DNA of 64,000 bases from contig CAKSIT010000002.1 in assembly GCA_934462925.1 (NCBI GenBank), positions 163,344-227,343 of the forward strand, read 5' to 3'. The position numbers were made by a program, and so were the translations under genes. The notes beneath the pieces were generated by a model that saw nothing but the letters and a program-made list of their open reading frames with translations, did no database searches and was not told where the DNA came from. Each line of letters starts with the position of its first letter. The stretch's first letter is position 1. The stretch is from an uncultured Oscillospiraceae bacterium (GTDB lineage Bacteria > Bacillota > Clostridia > Oscillospirales > Ruminococcaceae). This document shows positions 23,377-32,022 of this stretch, one piece after another.

Positions 23377-23646
23377 ATGCAGGAAAAACGCGTGCCGCTG
23401 CGCAAGTGTCTTGGCTGCGGCGAAATGATAGGTAAAAAGGGCGCTGTGAGAATAGTGCGCAGCAAGGACGGCGAGGTATCCATAGACCCCACGGGAAAGA
23501 AGTCGGGGCGCGGCGCTTACATCTGCCGCGATATGGCGTGCCTTGAAGCCGTGAAGAAAGCGCACCGCATAGAGCGCTCGCTTAAATGCAGCGTGCCGCA
23601 GGAGCTTTACGACGCGCTTGAAAAGGAGCTGAGCGAGAATCGGTAA
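23377..23646 (+). CDS. ylxR: YlxR family RNA-binding protein (RnpM)
   Basis: An 89-residue member of the YlxR (DUF448) family, described in Bacillus as an RNase P modulator. It shows VPLRKCLGCGEMIGKKGAVRIVR, DPTGKKSGRGAYICRDMACLEAVKK and a basic surface. I start it at ATG 23377, which has AAGGAG 6 nt upstream; the in-frame ATG at 23359 overlaps the nusA stop but has a poorer site. It is translationally coupled to ylxQ. Confidence 0.88.
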   Translation: MQEKRVPLRKCLGCGEMIGKKGAVRIVRSKDGEVSIDPTGKKSGRGAYICRDMACLEAVKKAHRIERSLKCSVPQELYDALEKELSENR

Positions 23647-23947
23647 CCTGCTTTCAACTATAGGACTGTGCCGCCGTGCGGGAAAGCTTGTAATGGGCTT
23701 TGACGCAGTGGTGCAGGAGATGTCCCGCCCGAAGACAAAGGCGGCGGGGATAGTGCTTGCGGCCGACGTTTCCGCAAAGACCTGCAAGGAGGTCGGATTC
23801 GAGGCGGCAAAGCACAGCGTACAGGTCGTACAGGCCGGATTTACGATGGACGAGGCGAAGGACGCCCTTGGAAAGCGCTGCGGCGTGTTTCTGATAACGG
23901 ACGGCGGACTGTTCGGCTCGGTAAAAAAGAACATAGACAGCCGCTAG
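23639..23947 (+). CDS. ylxQ: YlxQ, L7Ae-family RNA-binding protein with a non-ATG start
   Basis: A 102-residue L7Ae/L30e-like protein (kink-turn binder). The conserved N-terminal block is readable upstream of the first ATG: NLLSTIGLCRRAGKLVMGFDAV. The frame opens after a stop at 23630-23632 and contains no ATG, GTG or TTG before ATG 23693, which would cut into the conserved block. AAGGAG at 23622-23627 lies 11 nt before ATC 23639, so an AUC start, as used rarely (compare AUU in infC), is the best reading; CTG 23648 is the alternative. It overlaps the end of ylxR by 8 nt. Confidence 0.8.
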   Translation: MGNLLSTIGLCRRAGKLVMGFDAVVQEMSRPKTKAAGIVLAADVSAKTCKEVGFEAAKHSVQVVQAGFTMDEAKDALGKRCGVFLITDGGLFGSVKKNIDSR

Positions 23948-23999
23948 GCGGCATAAGCCCGCGTTGCGCGGGGAATGATTATTGCGGAGGTATTTTACA

Positions 24000-26987
24000 T
24001 TGCCAACAAACAAACAGAACAAATATAAGCTTCAGGACGTAGCGCGCGACCTTGGAGTTGACCGCGCGGAGCTTATGAAGCTCCTTGACGAGGCGTTCGG
24101 CGGAGCGCCCAGAAAGCCGCAGAGTTCAATCAGCGGCGACGAGGTGGATTTCGTACTTGAAAAGTACACAAGGCAGCACGAGGTTGCCGACGTTATGAAG
24201 ACATTCGGGCAGACAAAGGCGCTTAAGACCGAAAAGCCCGCGCCCGAGGAGAAGAAGCCTGCAAAGAAGAAGGCAGAGCCGAAACCCGAAGCCAAGGAAG
24301 AAGCGCCCGCAAAGGCGCAAGCCGCTCCCGTAAAGGAGGAGAAGCCCGCTGCAAAGGCAGAGCCTGCGCCCGTAAAGGAAGAAAAGCCCGCGTCTAAGGC
24401 AGAGCCTGCGCCCGCTAAGGAGGAGAAGCCTGCGCCCAAGGCAGAGTCCGCTCCCGTTAAGGAAGAAAAGCCCGCTGCCAAGGCAGAACCCGCCCCCGTT
24501 AAGGAGGAAAAGGCGGAAGCAAATGCGCAGCCCGCGCCCAAGGCAGAGCCTGCACCCGTAAAGGAGGAGAGACCTGAGCCTAAGGCGGAAGCTCCCGCAA
24601 AGCCGAGAGAGGAAAGAAGCGAGCAGAGGCGTCAGGGCGACGCGCGCAGCGACAGACCGCAGGGCAATTTCCGCGACGGTCAGCGCTCCGACAGGCCGCA
24701 GGGTAACTTCCGCGACGGCCAGCGCTCCGACAGGCCGCAGGGCGGCTTCCGCGACGGCCAGCGTTCCGACAGGCCGCAGGGCGGCTTCCGCGACGGTCAG
24801 CGTTCCGACAGACCGCAGGGCGACTTCAGGCGCGACGGCGGCCGCGACTTCAGGGGCGACAGGAGAAACGCGCAGCCCGCACAGCAGCCCGCACAGCAGC
24901 CCGCGCAGAGGCTCTCCCCCAACAAGGCGGCTGTAGACAGCAGCAAGCTTAAGGTAAACACCCCGCCCGTTCAGCAGCAGAAGCCCAAGGGCGAGAGCGT
25001 TCAGCGCGGCGAGCAGGTAACAAAGTTTGTAGATACGCGCGGAAGCTACGTTGAGCTTGACAAGTACAACGAGCGCTACGAGAGCATTGCTCCCGCAAGC
25101 CGCATTAACAACGACAACTTCCAGCGCAAGCAGAAGATACAGCAGAAGTCGCAGCAGAGGGGCAAGCCCTACAGCGCAAAGCGCGAAACCGAAGCGCAGA
25201 AGCTCAAGCGCCTTGAACTGGAGCGCGCAAGAAAGCAGCAGCTTAAGGTGCAGATTCCCGACGAGATAACCGTCGGCGAGCTTGCGACAAGGCTCAAGAC
25301 CGCCGCTACCGAGGTAATAAAGAAGCTCTTTAACCTCGGCGTAATGGCAAGCATAAACGAAACGATAGACTTCGACACCGCGTCGCTTGTAGCGGAGGAG
25401 CTTGGCGCAAAGGTAGAGAAGGAAGTAGTTGTAACGATAGAGGAGCGCCTGTTCGAGGATACCGAGGATAAGCCCGAGGACCTTGTTCCGCGTTCTCCCG
25501 TTGTCGTAGTAATGGGTCACGTAGACCACGGCAAGACTTCCATTCTCGACCACATCAGAAACGCGCACGTTACCTCCACGGAGGCGGGCGGTATCACGCA
25601 GCACATAGGCGCGTACCGCGTAAAGCTTTCCGACCGCGAGATAACGTTCCTTGACACGCCCGGTCACGAGGCGTTCACCTCAATGCGCGCGCGCGGCGCT
25701 ATGATAACGGATATAGCGGTGCTTGTAGTAGCCGCGGACGACGGCATTATGCCGCAGACCGTCGAGGCTATAAACCACGCCAAGGCTGCGGGCGTTTCCA
25801 TTATCGTTGCGATAAACAAGATGGATAAGGAAGGCGCTAACCCCGAGCGCGTAAAGGAAGAGCTTACGAAGTACGACCTCGTATGCGAGGACTGGGGCGG
25901 AGACGTTATCTGCGTTCCCGTTTCCGCAAAGACGGGCGAGGGCATGGACAACCTGCTTGAAATGATATCCCTCACCGCGGACGTACTCGAGCTTAAGGCG
26001 AACCCCAACAGGCTTGCAAAGGGCGCTGTTATCGAGGCAAGACTCGACAAGAACAGAGGTCCTATCGCAACGCTGCTCGTGCAGAACGGCACGCTTCACA
26101 CGGGCGACGTGCTTATTGCAGGCACGGCTGTGGGCAGGGTGCGCGTAATGCGCGACGACAAGGGCAGGACCGTAACAGCGGCAGGCCCGTCCGTTCCCGT
26201 GGAGATAATGGGTCTTGCGGAAGTACCCTCCGCGGGCGACACGTTCGCTGCGGTAGAGGACGAGAAGCTCGCGCGCGAGCTTGTTGAAAAGCGCAAGCAC
26301 GACGCAAAGGAGGAGCAGTTCAAGGCGTACCACAAGGTAACGCTCGACAACCTGTTCTCCTCTATAGAGCAGGGCGAGGTCAAGGAGCTGCCCATAATCG
26401 TAAAGGCGGACGTTCAGGGTTCTGTGGAGGCTGTGCGCCAGTCGCTCGAGAAGCTCTCGAACGAGGAAGTGCGCGTAAGAGTTATTCACGGCGGCGTTGG
26501 CGCTGTAAGCGAGAGCGACGTTATGCTCGCGATGGCGTCCGGCGCGATAATCGTCGGCTTTAACGTTAGACCCCACGCTTCCGCAGAGGAATCCGCGAAG
26601 CGCGACGGCATAGAAATACGCCTTTACCGCGTAATCTACGACGCTATCGAGGACATTCAGGCGGCGATGAAGGGAATGCTCGCGCCGAAGTTCAGAGAAG
26701 TAATGCTCGGCAAGGTAGAGGTACGTCAGGTTTACAAGATAACCAACGTAGGCATTGTCGCGGGTTCTTACGTTCTCGACGGCAAGGTGACGAGAAACGC
26801 TCAGGTGCGCATAGTGCGCGACGGCATAGTTGTCGGCGACGACAAGATTGCGGGTCTTCAGCGCTTTAAGGACGCTGTAAAGGAAGTAGCCGCAGGCTTT
26901 GAGTGCGGCATAAGCCTTGAAAAGTTCACCGACATCAAGGAGGGCGACATCTTCGAGGCTTATATGATGGAGGAATACAAGGACTGA
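24000..26987 (+). CDS. infB: translation initiation factor IF-2
   Basis: A 995-residue IF-2. The N-terminal domain (about 1-60) is followed by a very long disordered region. Residues about 80-205 hold six roughly 14-residue Ala/Pro/Lys/Glu units of the type [14 protein letters not shown]. Residues 216-280 hold five 13-residue units [13 protein letters not shown]. The G domain follows, with [22 protein letters not shown] and NKMDK, then domains II-IV. It brings initiator tRNA to the 30S subunit. I start it at TTG 24000, 9 nt after GGAGG; the in-frame TTG at 23982 lies before that site. Confidence 0.95.
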   Translation: MPTNKQNKYKLQDVARDLGVDRAELMKLLDEAFGGAPRKPQSSISGDEVDFVLEKYTRQHEVADVMKTFGQTKALKTEKPAPEEKKPAKKKAEPKPEAKEEAPAKAQAAPVKEEKPAAKAEPAPVKEEKPASKAEPAPAKEEKPAPKAESAPVKEEKPAAKAEPAPVKEEKAEANAQPAPKAEPAPVKEERPEPKAEAPAKPREERSEQRRQGDARSDRPQGNFRDGQRSDRPQGNFRDGQRSDRPQGGFRDGQRSDRPQGGFRDGQRSDRPQGDFRRDGGRDFRGDRRNAQPAQQPAQQPAQRLSPNKAAVDSSKLKVNTPPVQQQKPKGESVQRGEQVTKFVDTRGSYVELDKYNERYESIAPASRINNDNFQRKQKIQQKSQQRGKPYSAKRETEAQKLKRLELERARKQQLKVQIPDEITVGELATRLKTAATEVIKKLFNLGVMASINETIDFDTASLVAEELGAKVEKEVVVTIEERLFEDTEDKPEDLVPRSPVVVVMGHVDHGKTSILDHIRNAHVTSTEAGGITQHIGAYRVKLSDREITFLDTPGHEAFTSMRARGAMITDIAVLVVAADDGIMPQTVEAINHAKAAGVSIIVAINKMDKEGANPERVKEELTKYDLVCEDWGGDVICVPVSAKTGEGMDNLLEMISLTADVLELKANPNRLAKGAVIEARLDKNRGPIATLLVQNGTLHTGDVLIAGTAVGRVRVMRDDKGRTVTAAGPSVPVEIMGLAEVPSAGDTFAAVEDEKLARELVEKRKHDAKEEQFKAYHKVTLDNLFSSIEQGEVKELPIIVKADVQGSVEAVRQSLEKLSNEEVRVRVIHGGVGAVSESDVMLAMASGAIIVGFNVRPHASAEESAKRDGIEIRLYRVIYDAIEDIQAAMKGMLAPKFREVMLGKVEVRQVYKITNVGIVAGSYVLDGKVTRNAQVRIVRDGIVVGDDKIAGLQRFKDAVKEVAAGFECGISLEKFTDIKEGDIFEAYMMEEYKD
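24645..24839 (+). repeat. five 39-bp tandem repeats inside infB
   Basis: Units start at 24645, 24684, 24723, 24762 and 24801. Each encodes RSDRPQG(N/G/D)FRDGQ; the fifth is degenerate (…GDFRRDG). Synonymous differences between units are few, so the array is probably young or maintained by slippage. It is in frame, so copy-number change would alter IF-2 length by 13 residues without breaking the gene. Confidence 0.85.
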
Positions 26988-27071
26988 CGGCGCACGGCGC
27001 AGGGCGGCTGCATAAGGCTGCTGCCCCTGCCGCGCGGTTCGGTTCGGTTTACGGTATAGGAGGGAGTCACG

Positions 27072-27464
27072 ATGGCAAATTTCAACATCAAGCGTCTTAA
27101 CGAGGATATTAAGCGGGAGATTTCCGCTGCGGTAAGCGGCGTTAAAGACCCGCGCGTGGCAAAGAGCTTTGTTACCGTAACGCACTGCGAGGTGACCAAC
27201 GACCTGTCCTACTGCAAGGTGCTTATCGCCTGCATGGGCGGCGAGGAGCGCACTGCGCAGGCGGTAGAGGGCATGAACGCGGCCGCGGGGTACTTCAAAA
27301 AGTGCATAAGCGCCCGTATCCGCGTGAGAAAGATACCCGAGCTTATCTTCCTGCCCGACAACTCGCTTGAATACAGCGAGCATATCGACAGGATAATCGA
27401 CGGGCTGCACAAAAACAGCCATAACGCTGAGGAGGAGGGCGGAGAAGATGACGGTAACTCTTGA
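27072..27464 (+). CDS. rbfA: ribosome-binding factor A
   Basis: A 130-residue RbfA with the KH-like core: NEDIKREISAAVSGVKDPRV, VTHCEVTNDLSYCKVLIA, and IRVRKIPELIFLPDNSLEYSEHIDRII. It helps 16S rRNA 5'-end maturation in the 30S subunit. GGAGG precedes the ATG. An 84-nt gap with a GC-rich hairpin-forming stretch separates it from infB. It overlaps the next gene by 17 nt. Confidence 0.94.
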   Translation: MANFNIKRLNEDIKREISAAVSGVKDPRVAKSFVTVTHCEVTNDLSYCKVLIACMGGEERTAQAVEGMNAAAGYFKKCISARIRVRKIPELIFLPDNSLEYSEHIDRIIDGLHKNSHNAEEEGGEDDGNS

Positions 27465-28413
27465 GCAGGCGTGCGCTTTCCTTAAGGAGAGCGATGATTT
27501 CGTGATACTTATGCACGGCAACCCCGACGGCGACACGCTGGGCTGCGGCATGGCGCTTTGCGGCGCGCTGCAGGAGCTTGGAAAGCGCGCTATGGTGCGC
27601 TGTCCCGACTATATCCCCGCGCGCTTTGACTACATGAGAAAGGCGTACGCCGAGCAGGAGTTCACGCCGCGCACAGTAATCGCGGTGGACGTTGCAGACC
27701 CGAAGCTTCTGGGCGAGCTGCGCGAGCTTGGCGAGCAGACCGACCTTTGCATAGACCACCACGAGTCCAACACGGGCTACGCTAAGCGCACGCTTTTACG
27801 CGGCGACTACGCAGCGGCAGCCGAGCTTGTGCTTGAGGTGATAGACGAGCTTGGCGCGGACATCACCGTGCCGATAGCAAACGCGCTTTACACGGGCATT
27901 GCAACGGATACGGGCTGCTTCAGATTCAGCAACACCACGCCCGCTTCGCATATAAAGGCGGCGCGGCTCATAGGCCTTGGCGCTGAGATAACGCCGATAA
28001 ACTACGCCATGTTCGACCTTAAGACCCCCGGGCGCATGAAGCTTGAGCAGGAGGTTTTAAGCAAGATAAGATACTACGCGGGCGGGCATATCGCGGTGAT
28101 ATACACATCTATTGCGCTGCTTGACAGCATTTGCGACATAGACAGCGACGACGTGGGAGCGCTCGCGTCTCTCCCGCGGCAGATACAGGGCGTTGACATA
28201 GGCATATCCATAAAGGAAAAGAAAAACGGCGTTTACAAGGCTTCGCTGCGTTCAAGCGAGCGCGTTAACGTTTCTGATATCGCGCAGGACTTCGGCGGCG
28301 GCGGACACGCGCGCGCAGCGGGCTGCTCTTTCGAGGGCATGAGCGAGGCCGAAGCGGAGCGCCTTATCGTTGAGGCGTGCGTGAAAGCTCTTGAAAAAGA
28401 GGGCATAGCATGA
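27448..28413 (+). CDS. nrnA: DHH-family nanoRNase/pAp phosphatase
   Basis: A 321-residue DHH-DHHA1 phosphoesterase. Motifs are MHGNPDGDTLGCGMAL, VDVADPKL, the DHH box IDHHESNTGY and the DHHA1 box FGGGGHARAAGC. NrnA degrades short oligoribonucleotides and 3'-phosphoadenosine 5'-phosphate. Its place between rbfA and truB is standard in Firmicutes. It starts inside rbfA, so translation is coupled. Confidence 0.93.
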   Translation: MTVTLEQACAFLKESDDFVILMHGNPDGDTLGCGMALCGALQELGKRAMVRCPDYIPARFDYMRKAYAEQEFTPRTVIAVDVADPKLLGELRELGEQTDLCIDHHESNTGYAKRTLLRGDYAAAAELVLEVIDELGADITVPIANALYTGIATDTGCFRFSNTTPASHIKAARLIGLGAEITPINYAMFDLKTPGRMKLEQEVLSKIRYYAGGHIAVIYTSIALLDSICDIDSDDVGALASLPRQIQGVDIGISIKEKKNGVYKASLRSSERVNVSDIAQDFGGGGHARAAGCSFEGMSEAEAERLIVEACVKALEKEGIA

Positions 28414-29285
28414 CGGGAGTTATTGCGGTGGACAAGCCGCAGAGCTTCACGTCGTTTGACGTTGTGGCGGTGCTGCGCGGGTGCATGAGAACGAAAAAAG
28501 TAGGTCACGGCGGCACGCTCGACCCCATGGCTACGGGCGTTCTCCCGATTTTTATAGGGGGCGCGACAAAGGCCGCGGACATCGTACCAGACACGGACAA
28601 GAGCTACCGCGCGGGCTTTATGCTCGGCGTAACGTCCGACACGCTTGACATATGGGGCAGAGTAGAGCCGAAAAGCACGGAAAGACCGACCCCCGAGCAG
28701 GTACGCGGCGTGTTTTCGCGGTTTATTGGCGAAACGCAGCAGATACCGCCCATGTATTCCGCGCTTAAGGTGAACGGGCAGAAGCTCTGCGACCTTGCGC
28801 GGCGCGGGATAGAGGTGGAGCGCAAGCCCCGCCCGATAACGATAACGCGCCTTGAGCTTGTCGATTTTGACGGCTGCTGCGGCGTGTTTGAAATGGACTG
28901 CTCGTCGGGGACGTACGTCCGCTCGCTTATAGACGACGTGGGGCGCGCGCTCGGCACGGGCGCTGTTATGACGAGCCTTGTGCGCACAAAAAGCTGCGGC
29001 TTTACGCTTGCGGAATGCACGCCGCTTGCAAGGCTGCGCGAGCTTCCCTACGAGGAGCTGTGCGCGCTTGTAAAGCCCGTGGACGCGGCGTTCGCGCCGT
29101 ACCCTGCGGTAACGCTCGACGCGCCGCAGGAGCGCCTTTACATGAACGGCGTGCGCTTGGACCTCGACAGGGTGCAAAGCGCGCCGAAAAGCGGTATGTG
29201 CCGCATATACACGCAGCAGGGCTTTGTCGGTGTTGCAATGGCGGAGAACGGGGAGCTTATACCCGTAAAGCGCCTGTGCGGCTGA
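28410..29285 (+). CDS. truB: tRNA pseudouridine-55 synthase
   Basis: A 291-residue TruB. The catalytic aspartate is in GGTLDPMATGVLPI; further motifs are KSYRAGFMLGVTSDTLDIWG, PPMYSALKVNGQKLCDLARRG and CSSGTYVRSLIDD. It modifies U55 in the T loop of tRNA. Its start overlaps the nrnA stop by 4 nt. Confidence 0.95.
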   Translation: MTGVIAVDKPQSFTSFDVVAVLRGCMRTKKVGHGGTLDPMATGVLPIFIGGATKAADIVPDTDKSYRAGFMLGVTSDTLDIWGRVEPKSTERPTPEQVRGVFSRFIGETQQIPPMYSALKVNGQKLCDLARRGIEVERKPRPITITRLELVDFDGCCGVFEMDCSSGTYVRSLIDDVGRALGTGAVMTSLVRTKSCGFTLAECTPLARLRELPYEELCALVKPVDAAFAPYPAVTLDAPQERLYMNGVRLDLDRVQSAPKSGMCRIYTQQGFVGVAMAENGELIPVKRLCG

Positions 29286-29315
29286 CGGCATATATTCTTG
29301 TGGAAGTAAACTGAA

Positions 29316-30215
29316 TTGATTGATATAACATACGGAAGCCCCGCCGCGGAAAAAACCGCGGTCGCGCTGGGCTATTTTGACGGACTTCACCTCGGGCATA
29401 TGGGGGTAATTCGCGCGGCGCTCGCGCAGAGCGGGCTTAAAAGCGCGGTGTTCACGTTTAACTGCGACACCACCCTGCCGAAATTCGCCCGCCGCGAGGA
29501 CATCATCTCGTTTGAGAACAAGCGCGAGCTTCTCGGCAAGGTCGGGGTGGATTACCTTTACGCGCCCGATTTCGCCGAGGTGAGCGGGCTTACCGCGCGC
29601 GAGTTTGTGCGCGACATACTTGTGGGGCGGCTCAACGCGGGCTTCGCGTGCTGCGGCTCTAACTTCCGCTTTGGCGTGAACGGCAGCGGCACGCCCGCGC
29701 TTCTCGCCGAAATAGGCGCGGAGTACGGAATGCGCGCGCTCACCGTATCGGACGTGTGCCACAACGGCGTTATGATAAGTTCCACCCACATAAGGGAGCT
29801 TATACGCGGCGGCGAAATAGAGCAGGCGAACGAGCTGCTGGGCTACGAGCTGTGGTACAGGCTGCCCGTTGTGCGCGGCAACGAGATAGGGCGCACGCTG
29901 CTTTTCCCCACGATAAACCAGATAATACCCGACACCAACGTGATACCGCGCTTTGGCGTGTACAAAAGCTACACCGAGGTGAACGGGCGCACCTACCGCA
30001 GCATAACCAATATCGGCGTAAAGCCCACCATAGACGACAGGCGCGACGGCACGGGCGCGGTAATGGAAACGCACATTCTGGACTACAGCGGCTTCCTTTA
30101 CGGCGAGAAAATAGCCGTGTCGCTCTGCCGCTTTATCCGTCCCGAGCGCAGGTTTTCGGGGCTTGCGGAGCTTAAGGCGCAGATTGCCGACGACATAAAG
30201 GCTGCAAGCGAATAA
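29316..30215 (+). CDS. ribF: bifunctional riboflavin kinase/FAD synthetase
   Basis: A 299-residue RibF. The N-terminal FAD synthetase domain shows ALGYFDGLHLGHMGVI and ISSTHIRELIRGGEIEQANELLGY; the C-terminal kinase domain shows the (F)PT motif LLFPTINQ and SITNIGVKPTIDD...METHILDYSGFLYGE. It makes FMN and FAD. The start is TTG 29316 with only a weak GGAAG upstream, so expression may depend on read-through from truB. Last gene of the translation operon. Confidence 0.92.
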   Translation: MIDITYGSPAAEKTAVALGYFDGLHLGHMGVIRAALAQSGLKSAVFTFNCDTTLPKFARREDIISFENKRELLGKVGVDYLYAPDFAEVSGLTAREFVRDILVGRLNAGFACCGSNFRFGVNGSGTPALLAEIGAEYGMRALTVSDVCHNGVMISSTHIRELIRGGEIEQANELLGYELWYRLPVVRGNEIGRTLLFPTINQIIPDTNVIPRFGVYKSYTEVNGRTYRSITNIGVKPTIDDRRDGTGAVMETHILDYSGFLYGEKIAVSLCRFIRPERRFSGLAELKAQIADDIKAASE

Positions 30216-30239
30216 TAAGCCGAAGCTTTCACGGATAAT

Positions 30240-30270
30240 TCACAAGGCTGTCACGATTGTGAGATATAAT
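30240..30270 (+). promoter_or_regulatory. probable promoter with inverted TCACAA/TTGTGA pair, ABC cassette
   Basis: TATAAT at 30265-30270, with no clear -35. Directly upstream, TCACAA (30240-30245) and TTGTGA (30257-30262) form an inverted pair with an 11-bp gap, which could be an operator. The only downstream unit is the ABC export cassette. Confidence 0.45.
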
Positions 30271-30323
30271 TGCCTTATAAGGGCATTTTTGTACCCAAAA
30301 ACGCTGCTCTTTGGAGGACATCA

Positions 30324-31286
30324 ATGATTGAAGTAAAAAACTTGAGCAAAAGCTACGGAAACAAGCTTGCCGTAAACGACATAAGCTTTTCCGTGGGCGA
30401 GGGCGAGATACTGGGATTCCTTGGGCCTAACGGCGCGGGAAAGTCCACCACGATGAACATACTTACAGGCTACCTGTCGTCGTCGGGCGGCGAGGCGGTT
30501 ATAAACGGCGCGGACATTCTTGAAGACCCCGCCGCGGCAAAGCGCAGCATAGGCTATCTGCCCGAGCTGCCGCCGCTCTACCTTGACATGACGGTAACGG
30601 AGTACCTTAACTTCGTTTACGACCTGAAAAAGTGCAAGCTTCCGCGCAGAAGCCACCTTGCGGAAATATGCTCGCTCGTTAAGATAACCGACGTAAGCAG
30701 GCGCGTTATCCGCAACCTTTCCAAGGGCTACCGCCAGCGCGTGGGACTTGCGCAGGCGCTGGTGGGCAACCCCAAGGTGCTTATACTCGACGAGCCTACG
30801 GTAGGCCTCGACCCCAAGCAGATAATCGAGATAAGGACGCTTATCAAGCGTTTGGGCAAAAACCACACCGTTATACTTTCCTCGCACATTCTCTCCGAGG
30901 TGCAGGCGGTATGCGACAGGATAGTGGTTATAGACAAGGGCAGGCTTGTAGCCAACGACACCACCGAGAACCTCTCGCGCAGCCTTTCCGCAGACCACAA
31001 GCTGCTTGTGCAGATAGAAGGCCCTGTAAAGGAGGTACAGCAGCAGCTTAAGGCTATCCCCGACATGGTGGAGGTACACCTTAACCGCACGTTTGACGGC
31101 GTAAGCGAGTTTGAGCTTAACGCAAAGGACGGCGCGGACGTTCGCCGCGAGGTGTTCAAGCGCATGGCGGCGCGCAGCTACCCGATACTGCTTATGAGAA
31201 GCAGCGAGCTTACGCTTGAGGAGATATTCCTTAAGCTTACAACGGGCGATTTTTACGGAAATACCGACAACGGAGGGAAGAACTGA
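30324..31286 (+). CDS. ABC transporter ATP-binding protein (GldA-like)
   Basis: A 320-residue ATPase with Walker A GPNGAGKST, Q-loop in GYLPELPP, signature LSKGYRQRVGLAQAL, Walker B VLILDEPTVGLDP and the switch histidine in ILSSHILSEV. A C-terminal roughly 80-residue extension is typical of ABC-2 export ATPases. Together with the next three genes it forms the Gld-type cassette. ATG 30324 has TTGGAGGA 7 nt upstream. It overlaps the permease start by 1 nt. Confidence 0.92.
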   Translation: MIEVKNLSKSYGNKLAVNDISFSVGEGEILGFLGPNGAGKSTTMNILTGYLSSSGGEAVINGADILEDPAAAKRSIGYLPELPPLYLDMTVTEYLNFVYDLKKCKLPRRSHLAEICSLVKITDVSRRVIRNLSKGYRQRVGLAQALVGNPKVLILDEPTVGLDPKQIIEIRTLIKRLGKNHTVILSSHILSEVQAVCDRIVVIDKGRLVANDTTENLSRSLSADHKLLVQIEGPVKEVQQQLKAIPDMVEVHLNRTFDGVSEFELNAKDGADVRREVFKRMAARSYPILLMRSSELTLEEIFLKLTTGDFYGNTDNGGKN

Positions 31287-32005
31287 TGCTTGCAGTAATG
31301 AAGCGCGAATTTGCGTCTTATTTCACGTCCCCTCTCGGGTATGTGTATCTTGCCGTGTTCTATGGCTTTTCGGGGCTGTTTTTGTGGCTTACGTGCCTGT
31401 CTTCGGGCAGCGCGGATATGTCCGCAACGTTCCTTTGGATGTTCTTTATAATGATAATACTTATCCCCGTGCTTACAATGCGCACAATGGCTGACGACAA
31501 GCGGCAGAAAACCGACCAGCTCACCCTCACAAGCCCTGTGAGCCTTGTGGGGCTTGTTATGGGCAAGTTCCTTGCGGCAATGCTTATTTTCCTTATAGGC
31601 GCTGCGGTAATGCTGGTATACGCGCTGTTCATCTCCGCTTCGATAACCGACACGGGCAGCGGCTTTGCGTGGGCGTCTTTTTGGGGGAACTTCCTCGGGC
31701 TGTGCCTTATGGGGAGCGTTTTCATCTCGTCGGGCATATTCATCTCAAACCTTACGGAAAACCAGATGATAGCCGCCATAGGCAGCATAGGCGTGAATAT
31801 CGTGCTGTGCCTTTTCGACATCATCTCGAGCTATGTTCCGTCCGAGGCCATAGGCAACATTATCAACTCGCTCTCCGTATTCTACAAGTACCGCGAGTTC
31901 ACTTATGGCATATTCAGCCTTAAAAACATTCTGTTCTTCCTTAGCATTACAGTAATATTCAACTTCCTCACGGTGCGCTTTATCGAGCGCCGCCGCTGGA
32001 ATTAA
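31286..32005 (+). CDS. ABC-2 type permease (GldF-like)
   Basis: A 239-residue membrane protein with six predicted segments, starting MLAVMKREFASYFTSPLGYVYLAVFYGFSG. The segment MRTMADDKRQKTDQLTLTSPVSLVGLVMGKF is characteristic of the GldF/ABC-2 family. It provides the membrane channel for the adjacent ATPase. The substrate is unknown. Confidence 0.88.
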   Translation: MLAVMKREFASYFTSPLGYVYLAVFYGFSGLFLWLTCLSSGSADMSATFLWMFFIMIILIPVLTMRTMADDKRQKTDQLTLTSPVSLVGLVMGKFLAAMLIFLIGAAVMLVYALFISASITDTGSGFAWASFWGNFLGLCLMGSVFISSGIFISNLTENQMIAAIGSIGVNIVLCLFDIISSYVPSEAIGNIINSLSVFYKYREFTYGIFSLKNILFFLSITVIFNFLTVRFIERRRWN

Positions 32006-32022
32006 GAAAGGCGGTGTGAGAA

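Noticed and set aside
24645..24839. CRISPR array
   Set aside because: The 39-bp repeats are contiguous, in frame and encode a repeated peptide inside infB; there are no spacers and no cas genes in the window.
24126..25667. 513-codon minus-strand frame opposite infB
   Set aside because: It is a by-product of GC-rich codon bias: low-complexity Leu/Arg/Gly-rich translation without motifs, entirely antisense to a well-supported gene. The same applies to the long antisense frames at 25680-27551, 28233-30074 and 37068-38462.
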